A DNA stretch of 6,906 bases, from the NCBI GenBank assembly GCA_005240025.1, contig SBBK01000233.1:1-6906 (forward strand). Reading direction: 5' to 3'. The translations under genes and the position numbers were made by a program. The stretch's first letter is position 1. Each line of letters opens with the position of its first letter. A model generated the notes under the pieces. The model ran no database searches. It saw only the letters and a program-made list of their open reading frames with translations, and was not told the origin of the DNA. The stretch comes from an archaeon. Lineage in GTDB: Archaea > Thermoproteota > Nitrososphaeria > Nitrososphaerales > Nitrosopumilaceae. Shown piece by piece: positions 1 to 5,893 of this stretch.

Positions 1-1736
1 CCCTCGAAGACCACGTTTCCGCCATGGATGCCAGCACCGGGCCCCAAATCTACTATCCAGTCGGAGCTTTTGATGACCTCTTCGTCATGCTCCACTACAA
101 TTATCGTGTTTCCAAGGTCACGCAACCTGACAAGGGTCTTGATGAGGCGCAGATTGTCCCGTTGGTGCAGGCCTATTGTGGGCTCGTCAAGCACATACAG
201 GACACCGGTCAGATTTGAGCCAATCTGCGTGGCAAGTCTGATTCGTTGCGATTCGCCTCCAGACAGTGTAGAACTTTGCCTGTTTAGCGTAAGGTAGTTT
301 AGCCCTACATTTTTTAGAAATTCGAGTCTCTCTGTTATTTCCTTTAAAACATCTCTGGCAATGTAGCGCTCGGTTTCTGTCAGGTCTATGTTTTTAAAGA
401 AATCATAACACTCGTCAACCGAGAGGTCGCAAACCTTGCTTATGCCAATTCCATTTACCTTTACTGCCAGGGCCTCTGGTTTGAGCTTTTTTCCACCACA
501 CGCACTACATGGTATGTCGCGCATGAACTGCTTGAGCCATTCGCGTTTTGATTCAGAATCTGTTCCCATGACTGCTCGATGCAAATTATTCAGGACTCCT
601 TCAAAGGAGTTTGTATATTGCCATGATGAATCCGTGGTTTGAGATTCATACTGGAAATGAATCAACTGGTCAGTGCCTTCTAATATTATTTTGAGGTGTT
701 CGGGTTTTATTTTGTTGATTGGAGTTAAAAGATCAAAACCAAATTTTTTGCCTACTGAGCGTAACTCTTGTTTTCTAAATGAGGAAAACCTGCCGCTCCA
801 TGGAACAATTGCACCATCTAAAATTGATTTTGTTTTGTCAGGTATCACAAGATCCGCATCAAACTCCATTTTAAGACCAAGACCATGGCACTCCTTACAT
901 GAACCAAACGGTGAGTTGAACGAAAATGTTCTTGGCTCAATTTCACCAATCGTTATTCCGCAGTATGGGCATGCGTTGTTTTGTGAAAAGATTTTTTCGT
1001 CTTTTTCTGCTGCTATGAGGACTGTGCCTTTGGCAGCCTTGAGGGCGCCCTGAATTGCCTCAAATAACCTGCTTTTTTCGGCCTTGGTGGCCCTGAGCCT
1101 ATCCACTACAATCTCAATACTGTGCCATTTTTGCCTGTCAAGGGCAGGGGTCTCATCTTCTAAAACTACGACCTGGTCGTCTATACGGGCACGCGAATAG
1201 CCATCTTTTTTGATCTGCTCGAAGAGTTTTTCATAAGTGCCTTTTTTTCTCTGAATTAGCGGGGCCAAAACTAAAACCTGCCTTTCGTCAAAATCCTTGA
1301 AGATCGATTCGCAGATTGATTCTATGGACTGGTTTGAGATCTTTCTGCCACACTTTGGACAGTGGGGAATTCCTATTCTGGCATAGAGCAATCTCAGATA
1401 GTCGTAGATTTCTGTGGTGGTTCCTACTGTGGAACGCGGGTTTTTTGATGTTGTTTTTTGCTGGATTGATATTGCAGGTGACAGTCCTTCTATGGAATCC
1501 ACATCTGGCTTGTCCATCATTTCTAAAAACTGTCTGGCATATGCGGATAATGATTCGACGTATCTTCGCTGGCCTTCGGCATAAATGGTATCAAATGCCA
1601 GAGTGGATTTGCCAGAGCCGGACAGCCCTGAAATCACTACAAGCTTGTTTTTTGGAATGTCCAAATTCAAGTTTTTTAGGTTGTGGTGTCTTGCGCCACG
1701 AATCTTTAGCTTATCGATTCCTTCTGAAAGTCTCAT
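1..1736 (-). CDS. uvrA: UvrABC excinuclease ATPase subunit A (UvrA), N-terminal 578 residues, 3' end outside window
   Basis: UvrA is the dimeric ABC-type ATPase that finds bulky DNA lesions and loads UvrB in nucleotide excision repair. The frame is open from ATG at 1736 to the left edge, with no internal stop. It shows Walker A GLSGSGKS (residues 37-44), the UvrB-binding/insertion region, a C-x2-C pair near 126, a zinc module (CPYCG ... CKECHG, C-x2-C-x19-C-x2-C) in the 250s-280s, CSACGGKKL further on, the ABC signature LSGGE (491-495), Walker B VLYVLDEPT (512-520) and the EHD switch histidine near 550. Family members are about 940 residues, so the second ATPase half and the C-terminal zinc module lie beyond the edge. 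The ATG is supported by the typical start (LKIRGARHHNLKNL) and by a TATA-like box 26-27 nt upstream. The previous minus-strand gene ends 25 bp away. Identification is near certain. Confidence 0.98.
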   Translation of the reverse strand, partial: MRLSEGIDKLKIRGARHHNLKNLNLDIPKNKLVVISGLSGSGKSTLAFDTIYAEGQRRYVESLSAYARQFLEMMDKPDVDSIEGLSPAISIQQKTTSKNPRSTVGTTTEIYDYLRLLYARIGIPHCPKCGRKISNQSIESICESIFKDFDERQVLVLAPLIQRKKGTYEKLFEQIKKDGYSRARIDDQVVVLEDETPALDRQKWHSIEIVVDRLRATKAEKSRLFEAIQGALKAAKGTVLIAAEKDEKIFSQNNACPYCGITIGEIEPRTFSFNSPFGSCKECHGLGLKMEFDADLVIPDKTKSILDGAIVPWSGRFSSFRKQELRSVGKKFGFDLLTPINKIKPEHLKIILEGTDQLIHFQYESQTTDSSWQYTNSFEGVLNNLHRAVMGTDSESKREWLKQFMRDIPCSACGGKKLKPEALAVKVNGIGISKVCDLSVDECYDFFKNIDLTETERYIARDVLKEITERLEFLKNVGLNYLTLNRQSSTLSGGESQRIRLATQIGSNLTGVLYVLDEPTIGLHQRDNLRLIKTLVRLRDLGNTIIVVEHDEEVIKSSDWIVDLGPGAGIHGGNVVFE

Positions 1737-1758
1737 TCAGAACAAGTTTTTTTGAAGT

Positions 1759-1766
1759 TTATTAAA
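1759..1766 (-). promoter_or_regulatory. TATA-like box for uvrA, overlapping the upstream stop codon
   Basis: The minus strand reads TTTAATAA, centred 26-27 nt before the A of the uvrA ATG. This is the spacing expected when archaeal transcription starts at the start codon itself (leaderless mRNA). The box includes the TAA stop of the winged-helix gene. Visible in sequence; promoter function is inferred. Confidence 0.5.
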
Positions 1767-2142
1767 TTGGTTTGGCTTTGCGGAATTGAGCATTTAATTT
1801 TTCATTTCCTTCGGCATCGATCCATGTTAAAGAATGATCACCATTAATGACTAGTTTATCCTCGCATACTAGACGAGCAATTATCGTATTGAGAATAGGC
1901 GCTTTCATACTTCCTTTTAATTCGCGTAATAAGTGGGCTCTGGAATTAAATTCAATATGTTCTTTGAAGAGTTGTTCGACTTTAAGCATGCTGTTCAGCG
2001 TAGGGTTGTTTTTCACTACAAGTTCTTTTACTAATTTACCCAGTTTGCTTTTTTTTCCTCCAATTAGAGTTTGTAAAAACTCATCACGTTTGATAGTTGA
2101 GGGTGAACCTTTCATTGTTTTTGCTTTAGATGCCGTTGACAT
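1762..2142 (-). CDS. Winged-helix DNA-binding-like protein, candidate antitoxin or regulator
   Basis: The product has 126 residues and no family I can name with certainty. The N-terminal 40 residues are rich in Lys, Ser and Thr. Residues about 63-109 look like a winged helix: helix (FNSRAHLLREL), helix (APILNTIIARLVCEDK) and a two-strand wing (KLVINGDHSLTWID), a layout shared with many archaeal wHTH proteins. It follows a RelE-like gene, which is the order seen in HigBA-type toxin-antitoxin loci, so it could be the DNA-binding antitoxin/repressor; this is inference from context only. The ATG at 2142 has a TATA-like box 28 nt upstream and no Shine-Dalgarno match, which fits leaderless expression. 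The 17-bp overlap with the preceding reading frame is probably an artefact of that gene's frameshift. The gene itself looks intact. It could instead be a stand-alone transcription factor. Confidence 0.5.
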   Translation of the reverse strand: MSTASKAKTMKGSPSTIKRDEFLQTLIGGKKSKLGKLVKELVVKNNPTLNSMLKVEQLFKEHIEFNSRAHLLRELKGSMKAPILNTIIARLVCEDKLVINGDHSLTWIDAEGNEKLNAQFRKAKPI

Positions 2143-2539
2143 ATTGTTTAGTTATGCACTTATTAGTATATAACGTTCTCGTATAGTGTATATTAGTGAG
2201 ATTTTTTCTTAAAATACCCAAATCGCTTGTTATACTCATCATGGTCAACAATTCTAAGAAAAGTGCTTCTTTGCCCTCTGGCAGTGATTTTCTTATTGTA
2301 TACATTAAACGATGACCATCAGGCATATCAAAATGATACAGGGATTGAAGATTATACTTGATAATGTAATATTTTGGAATGCTGCCTCTCTTATGATGTG
2401 CACCTATTGGCAGATTCGAGTTTTCTAATTGGCGTTTCACATTCTCAATTGCTTCTAACATGGCTTTATTTTTGTGCGCGTCTACTTTGAGTTTACTATA
2501 TGTTGGTAAAAAATCATCTTGATGTACTAATACCAGCAA
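2126..2539 (-). pseudogene. RelE/ParE-like toxin-fold protein with a one-base frameshift near its C-terminus
   Basis: As it stands the frame gives 137 residues from a TTG start. Residues 1-99 look like a small RelE/ParE-type protein: strand-forming start (LVLVHQDDF), two helices, a basic loop (HHKRGSIPKYY), then LYHFDMPDGHRLMYTI and ALFLELLT, matching the hydrophobic core strands of that fold. After Thr99 the frame becomes an unrelated tail. Shifting by one base at 2243/2244 instead gives HDEYNKRFGYFKKKSH followed by TAA at 2193-2195, a natural-looking C-terminus with the His-x-x-Tyr region expected there. Restoring one base (for example CC to CCC on the coding strand) yields a 115-residue protein ending 50 bp before the winged-helix gene. 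RelE relatives are ribosome-dependent mRNA nucleases and ParE relatives are gyrase poisons; which applies, if either, cannot be said. No ATG lies in the open stretch before 2539. The TTG is preceded by GGTGGT and a TATA-like box, but the true start is uncertain. Confidence 0.6.
2167..2173 (-). promoter_or_regulatory. TATA-like box for the winged-helix gene
   Basis: The minus strand reads TTATATA, centred 28 nt before the ATG at 2142, in a very AT-rich stretch. It lies inside the frameshifted tail of the RelE-like frame but downstream of the stop (2193-2195) that the unbroken gene would have used. This suggests the region was originally intergenic. Confidence 0.5.
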
Positions 2540-2554
2540 CGTCTTACCACCACG

Positions 2555-2595
2555 ATTGTATCTAATAAAGTGGTTTGATCAATGTTCGATACAAT
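2555..2595. repeat. 8-bp inverted repeat flanking a TATA-like box, possible operator
   Basis: ATTGTATC at 2555-2562 and its exact complement GATACAAT at 2588-2595 are separated by 25 bp. The arm centres are 33 bp apart, close to three helical turns, so both arms would face the same side of the DNA. The putative TATA box lies between the arms. It may be a binding site for the neighbouring winged-helix protein (inference). A chance occurrence in AT-rich DNA is possible. Confidence 0.4.
2563..2569 (-). promoter_or_regulatory. TATA-like box for the RelE-like gene
   Basis: The minus strand reads TTTATTA, centred 27 nt before the TTG at 2539. It lies directly beside one arm of the 8-bp inverted repeat at 2555-2562/2588-2595, an arrangement typical of an operator around a core promoter. 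Function is inferred. Confidence 0.45.
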
Positions 2596-2716
2596 TGTAA
2601 AACTAATGGGAGCTTCAATTTTTGTACTGGCAAATAATTCATTTGAATCTAATTTTTAATGTGCTCAATTCAATTTTTAGCTCAATTTATGCCTCATCAA
2701 TCAAAATATCCCTGTG

Positions 2717-2721
2717 AAAAA
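2717..2721 (-). terminator. Possible oligo-T terminator after uvrB
   Basis: The minus strand carries TTTTT 16-20 nt after the uvrB stop, followed by a further T-rich string (ATATTTTG). Archaeal RNA polymerase can terminate on such U-runs without a hairpin, and I see no hairpin. Runs of this length are common in AT-rich DNA, so confidence is low. Confidence 0.3.
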
Positions 2722-2736
2722 CATTACATTTTTAGC

Positions 2737-4683
2737 TTATTGCTCATATTTCTTTTCCAACTCTATCTGAACTCTTCGTAGTCTGTCCCTGCACTCAATT
2801 GCCTTCTCAAAATCTAACTCTTCGGCATATTTTTTCATTTGCGCCTCAATCTCAATCGAATCGCATCTGAGGTCATACTCGGTCTTGTTTTTAATGTTGT
2901 CAAGTACAGCTACCTGTGCCGGAATCGATTTTATTATTGTACGTGGTATTATGCCATGTGTCTTGTTGAACTCTAGCTGTCTTTTTCTTCTACGGTCTGT
3001 CTCTCCGATTGCTTCTTTCATTGACCTTGTTATGGTGTCGGCATAAAGAATGACTGTACCATCGGCATTTCTGGCGGCACGCCCAAAGGTTTGGATGAGG
3101 CTGGTGTAGTTGCGCAAAAACCCCTCTTTGTCTGCGTCCAGAATAGCTACGAGGGAAACTTCGGGTATGTCGAGCCCCTCTCTGAGAAGATTGATCCCAA
3201 CAAGAACATCAAAGTCGCCAAGTCTGAGCTGCCTTATCAACTCGGTTCGCTGGAGGCCTTCTATCTCTGAGTGCATGTATCGCACCCTTACGTCCTGTTT
3301 TGAGAGGTAGTCTGCCAGGTCTTCGGCCATTCTCTTGGTCAGTGTCGTGACAAGAACCCGCTGGTTCTTTTTCACTCTTTTTTGTATTTCTGAAATAAGA
3401 TCGTCCATCTGATTTTTCGTCGGTCGTATCTGGATTACGGGGTCTACAAGTCCAGTGGGTCTGACTAGCTGCTCTGCAATCCGGGATGATTTCTTTTTCT
3501 CATACTCTGATGGCGTGGCGGACACAAAAATACAGTTTTTTATGTACTGTTCAAACTCATCAAATTTTAGTGGTCTGTTGTCAAACGCACTTGGCAGCCT
3601 GAACCCGTAGTCTATCAGGGCCTTTTTCCTCGTGTGGTCTCCACCATACATCCCGTGAAGCTGGGGAATGGTTACATGCGATTCGTCTATCACTAGCAAA
3701 AAATCGTCTCCAAAAAAATCCAGAAGGCAAAATGCCTTCTGCCCCGGCTTTCGTCCATCAAAGTGTCGAGAATAGTTTTCGATTCCAGAACAATATCCAA
3801 GCTCTTCAATCATCTCAAGATCGAATTTGGTTCTCATCTCGAGTCTCTGTCTCTCAAGCTCATTCAACTCTGCAAGTCTTTTTTTCAACTCCTCTCTGAT
3901 TGACCTGACTGCCCGTGCCCTGACATCCTGCGCTACAAGATAGTGTTTTGCGGGAAATATCTTGATTGAATTCAGCGTGCGGATCTCCTTTAATGAAACA
4001 TGATCCAGGACTGAAATTTTCTCTACTTCATCTCCAAAAAGTGAAATCCTGACTATGTTGTCGGAATATGCTGGAATGGCATCTATTGTGTCGCCTTTGA
4101 CCCTAAAGCTGCCAGGCACCAGTCCTGTGTCATTGCGCTCGTATCTTGCATTGACAAGTCTTTTTATCAACTCAGTGCGGGACTGGGGCTTGCCGGTAGT
4201 AATTGTGATGGCCATGTCTTCCCAATCTCTCGGGGAGCCAAGAGAATAGATGCAAGAAACGGTTGCCACAATGATGGTTGGCTCCCCCGATAAGAGCATC
4301 GCAGTAGCCTCAAGACGCATTTTTTCAATTTTTTCGTTGATTTCTGTATCTTTTTCTATATATGTGTCAGTTTGAGGTATGTAGCTTTCTGGCTGGTAAT
4401 AATCATAGTAGCTAACGAAATATCCAACATTGTTTTTTGGGAAAAACTGTTTTAGTTCAGAATACAGCTGGGCAGCCAAGGTTTTGTTGTGCGAAATCAT
4501 AAGTGTATTTTTGCCGGTTTTTGCTATCACACTTGCAACCGTAAATGTCTTGCCACTTCCCGTGACGCCAAGAAGTGTTTGGATTCTGTTATTCCTGACA
4601 CCGTCTGCAAGCTTGGCCACTGCCTGTGGTTGATCTCCTGTTGGCTCAAACTCGGATACTAGCTGAAATGCCTGTATTTGCAA
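2737..4683 (-). CDS. uvrB: UvrABC excinuclease helicase-like subunit B (UvrB), complete
   Basis: UvrB is the damage-verifying, weak-helicase subunit of nucleotide excision repair; it receives DNA from UvrA and recruits UvrC. The 648-residue product is close to the usual length. It shows Walker A GVTGSGKT (39-46), the beta-hairpin that clamps damaged DNA with tyrosines at 92, 93, 95, 96, 101 and 108 (matching the numbering known for E. coli UvrB), Walker B DESH (333-336), SATP (388-391), REGLDIPEVSLVAILDADKEG (501-521), the arginine-finger motif QTFGRAARN (531-539) and a C-terminal UVR domain (about 612-645) that would contact UvrC. Nothing essential is missing. The start is TTG, with GTGATCC, complementary to the archaeal 16S rRNA 3' end, 7 nt upstream; a TATA-like box also sits 27 nt upstream. 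The FMN-protein gene ends 45 bp before it. uvrA follows only after an accessory pair about 1 kb long. Confidence 0.98.
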   Translation of the reverse strand: MQIQAFQLVSEFEPTGDQPQAVAKLADGVRNNRIQTLLGVTGSGKTFTVASVIAKTGKNTLMISHNKTLAAQLYSELKQFFPKNNVGYFVSYYDYYQPESYIPQTDTYIEKDTEINEKIEKMRLEATAMLLSGEPTIIVATVSCIYSLGSPRDWEDMAITITTGKPQSRTELIKRLVNARYERNDTGLVPGSFRVKGDTIDAIPAYSDNIVRISLFGDEVEKISVLDHVSLKEIRTLNSIKIFPAKHYLVAQDVRARAVRSIREELKKRLAELNELERQRLEMRTKFDLEMIEELGYCSGIENYSRHFDGRKPGQKAFCLLDFFGDDFLLVIDESHVTIPQLHGMYGGDHTRKKALIDYGFRLPSAFDNRPLKFDEFEQYIKNCIFVSATPSEYEKKKSSRIAEQLVRPTGLVDPVIQIRPTKNQMDDLISEIQKRVKKNQRVLVTTLTKRMAEDLADYLSKQDVRVRYMHSEIEGLQRTELIRQLRLGDFDVLVGINLLREGLDIPEVSLVAILDADKEGFLRNYTSLIQTFGRAARNADGTVILYADTITRSMKEAIGETDRRRKRQLEFNKTHGIIPRTIIKSIPAQVAVLDNIKNKTEYDLRCDSIEIEAQMKKYAEELDFEKAIECRDRLRRVQIELEKKYEQ

Positions 4684-4690
4684 TAGCCCG

Positions 4691-4697
4691 GGATCAC
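4691..4697 (-). promoter_or_regulatory. Shine-Dalgarno site supporting the TTG start of uvrB
   Basis: The minus strand reads GTGATCC, a seven-base match to the AGGAGGTGATCC consensus, 7 nt before the TTG at 4683. No in-frame ATG offers a better N-terminus. The site could only work on a transcript that begins upstream of it, such as read-through from the FMN-protein gene. Confidence 0.65.
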
Positions 4698-4705
4698 ATC
4701 TGTCG

Positions 4706-4714
4706 AAATTTAAA
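4706..4714 (-). promoter_or_regulatory. TATA-like box for uvrB
   Basis: The minus strand reads TTTAAATTT, centred 27 nt before the TTG of uvrB. At normal archaeal spacing transcription would start at the TTG itself, leaving out the Shine-Dalgarno site. Function is inferred from position and composition. Confidence 0.5.
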
Positions 4715-4728
4715 GCAATGGCAGGACG

Positions 4729-5361
4729 TTACCAGTCTGGGTCTTCGATCAACACCGGCTCATTTCCGCGAATTTCAAAACCCATTACCTGCAGTGTTTT
4801 TCTACACGTCTCTGAGTTGTGTTTGAGTATCTTTCTTGCCATGTCTGTCCTGGTTGTTCTGTCCATGTGTTGTCCTATCTTGTATTTTCCCCGCATTGTG
4901 ATGGGGGTTACTTTGATTATGGCTACTCCATCCACTGCATCCGTGGAAGGCATGACCTTTTCATATCTGCCTTCTGGCTGATATTTTTCCATCAGACCGT
5001 TGAGGGCCATTGCTTTCTCGACTCTGTCTTCTATGATGGCAGCAGTTCCCTTGATTACCACTGAAATATACAGCGTATCTGCCTGCGCAGCATCGGTCGG
5101 ATGGGTGAAATACGATGGCAAAAATTCCAGCTCTCTGTCAACCTCAAAGCCGACTTTGGAGTTTGCTCTGATGTTGTCGAGTTTTTCTCCCTTTGTGTGG
5201 GAATGCATGTATATGGAATCATTTAGAAAGACAAAATTCATCGGAATTGCCTGCGGGTACCCGTCTTTGTCAATTGAGCATATCCTTCCAACATGCTCTT
5301 CATTGAGAAAATTGGCAATCCTTTGTTTTGACTTTATCTCCAATCTTCCCAGCAATTGCAT
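4729..5361 (-). CDS. NimA/pyridoxamine 5'-phosphate oxidase-like FMN-binding split-barrel protein
   Basis: The 210-residue product belongs to the PNPOx-like split-barrel group, small FMN- or F420-binding proteins that act as oxidoreductases or cofactor binders. Visible signs are LNEEHVGRICSIDKDGYPQAIPMNFVF (about 19-46), the strand IYMHSHTKGEKLDNIRANSKVGFEVD (50-75) with the flavin-phosphate-binding HSHTKGEK segment, and YISVVIKGTAAIIED followed by a helix (98-130), which resembles NimA-type proteins (COG3467 style). Residues about 165-210 form a charged extension beyond the barrel (from HMDRTTRTDMARKILKH to DPDW). Substrate is unknown. I chose ATG at 5361 over the upstream in-frame GTG at 5373 because that GTG is part of a GTGAT ribosome-binding match 7 nt before the ATG. 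The gene lies 54 bp after the RusA-like gene and 45 bp before uvrB; a functional link to repair is not established. Confidence 0.85.
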   Translation of the reverse strand: MQLLGRLEIKSKQRIANFLNEEHVGRICSIDKDGYPQAIPMNFVFLNDSIYMHSHTKGEKLDNIRANSKVGFEVDRELEFLPSYFTHPTDAAQADTLYISVVIKGTAAIIEDRVEKAMALNGLMEKYQPEGRYEKVMPSTDAVDGVAIIKVTPITMRGKYKIGQHMDRTTRTDMARKILKHNSETCRKTLQVMGFEIRGNEPVLIEDPDW

Positions 5362-5368
5362 AAGAAAA

Positions 5369-5373
5369 ATCAC
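5369..5373 (-). promoter_or_regulatory. Shine-Dalgarno-like site deciding the FMN-protein start
   Basis: The minus strand reads GTGAT, 7 nt before the ATG at 5361, the same spacing as at uvrB. It argues that the longer GTG start at 5373 is not used. Confidence 0.5.
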
Positions 5374-5382
5374 ACGTGCGCC

Positions 5383-5389
5383 TAATTAA
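5383..5389 (-). promoter_or_regulatory. TATA-like box for the FMN-protein gene
   Basis: The minus strand reads TTAATTA, centred 25 nt before the ATG at 5361, in the short gap after the RusA-like gene. It is weaker than the other boxes in spacing. Promoter role is inferred. Confidence 0.4.
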
Positions 5390-5415
5390 GTACAACTGTG
5401 ACCGCATTCAAAAGG

Positions 5416-5817
5416 TTATGATTGCGACCATTCGTAAATGGTAAATGCAAGCCCTTCGCTTTCCTGGCTGTCTACAATTTTTTTTTCGAACACAAATCGG
5501 TAAATGCTATCGTCACTTATGATGTCGAGGCCTGCCTCCTTGCCAGCACTCATTTCCTTTGCAAGAACATCAAGCAGGACGTTGGAGAGTCCGTCGAGAT
5601 CTTTTTTTGCATGCGCCGAGTCTTTTTGCAGGAAAAAAGTCACGTTAATTGAGAGCGGTTTTCCGGCACACCGGTTTCTTACGTTTGTGATGTTTTTCCC
5701 AAGCTTTGTCTCCACCGCCTGGCGAATCTTCTTCTTGTCCTCCTTTACATTTCGGCCCGCAGTTGCCGGCACAAAACCAAGAACCTGCACGTTTTGTAGC
5801 AAAACATCGCCCTTCAT
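5416..5817 (-). CDS. RusA-like Holliday junction resolvase homologue with altered active-site lysine
   Basis: The 133-residue product has the length and motif order of the RusA endodeoxyribonuclease family, dimeric metal-dependent nucleases that cut four-way DNA junctions. The key stretch is KKDLDGLSNVLLDVL (71-85), matching the family pattern D-x-D-N-x-x-K-x-x-x-D-x-L, followed after a loop by ISDDSIYRFVFEKK (100-113), matching the family's DD-containing segment, and a closing strand (LAFTIYEW). Asp73, Asp75 and Asp103 would correspond to the E. coli catalytic Asp70, Asp72 and Asp91. The position of catalytic Lys76 is Asn79 here, and the usual D-N after the second aspartate is D-G, so activity may be changed or lost. 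The basic N-terminal helix (GRNVKEDKKKIRQAVETKLGK) could bind DNA. The ATG at 5817 has a TATA-like box 26-27 nt upstream and no Shine-Dalgarno match. The family call is from motif reading alone, moderately confident. Confidence 0.65.
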   Translation of the reverse strand: MKGDVLLQNVQVLGFVPATAGRNVKEDKKKIRQAVETKLGKNITNVRNRCAGKPLSINVTFFLQKDSAHAKKDLDGLSNVLLDVLAKEMSAGKEAGLDIISDDSIYRFVFEKKIVDSQESEGLAFTIYEWSQS

Positions 5818-5840
5818 GTGATCTTGGGGGAACTGTCCTC

Positions 5841-5846
5841 ATTTAA
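5841..5846 (-). promoter_or_regulatory. TATA-like box for the RusA-like gene
   Basis: The minus strand reads TTAAAT, centred 26-27 nt before the ATG at 5817, in the 76-bp gap after the HD-like gene. The position fits leaderless transcription. The box is short, so confidence is moderate. Confidence 0.45.
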
Positions 5847-5893
5847 GATGGAATTGCTAACAAAATGTGATATCTGAGTCTGTATTTTTTGAA

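Larger units (their letters stand above)
2540..2736. other. AT-rich intergenic region between uvrB and the RelE-like gene
   Basis: This stretch holds no supportable gene. It contains the inverted repeat and TATA-like box described separately, a direct repeat GCTCAATT (2663-2670 and 2680-2687, 17 bp apart), and several copies of a CAATTTTT-like string. It is visibly richer in A and T than the flanking uvr genes. Confidence 0.7.

Noticed and set aside
1316..1765. Plus-strand 149-residue open frame opposite the start of uvrA
   Set aside because: It lies antisense to well-conserved uvrA codons including Walker A. The composition (Trp, Leu, Phe, Cys rich) is that of a shadow frame.
2126..2193. 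Overlap of the RelE-like and winged-helix frames, considered as translational coupling
   Set aside because: The overlap exists only because of the one-base frameshift; the natural end of the first gene is about 50 bp before the second start.
2235..2250. Programmed -1 ribosomal frameshift in the RelE-like gene
   Set aside because: No slippery X-XXY-YYZ heptamer at the junction and no obvious downstream structure; simple base loss explains it better.
2562..2642. 26-codon minus-strand frame (starts MNYLPVQKLK) in the uvrB/RelE-like gap
   Set aside because: Very short, no Shine-Dalgarno or correctly spaced TATA box, and it overlaps the likely promoter and operator region.
2663..2687. Direct repeat GCTCAATT, 17 bp apart, considered as iterons or an attachment site
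   Set aside because: Only two short copies in AT-rich DNA, with no replication or integrase gene nearby; chance is adequate.
5000..5389. Plus-strand 129-residue open frame opposite the FMN-protein gene
   Set aside because: Antisense to conserved split-barrel codons, no promoter or ribosome site, no recognisable features.
5645..5842. Minus-strand 65-residue frame overlapping the RusA-like gene
   Set aside because: Gly/Lys/Arg-rich translation typical of a shifted frame over a lysine-rich gene.
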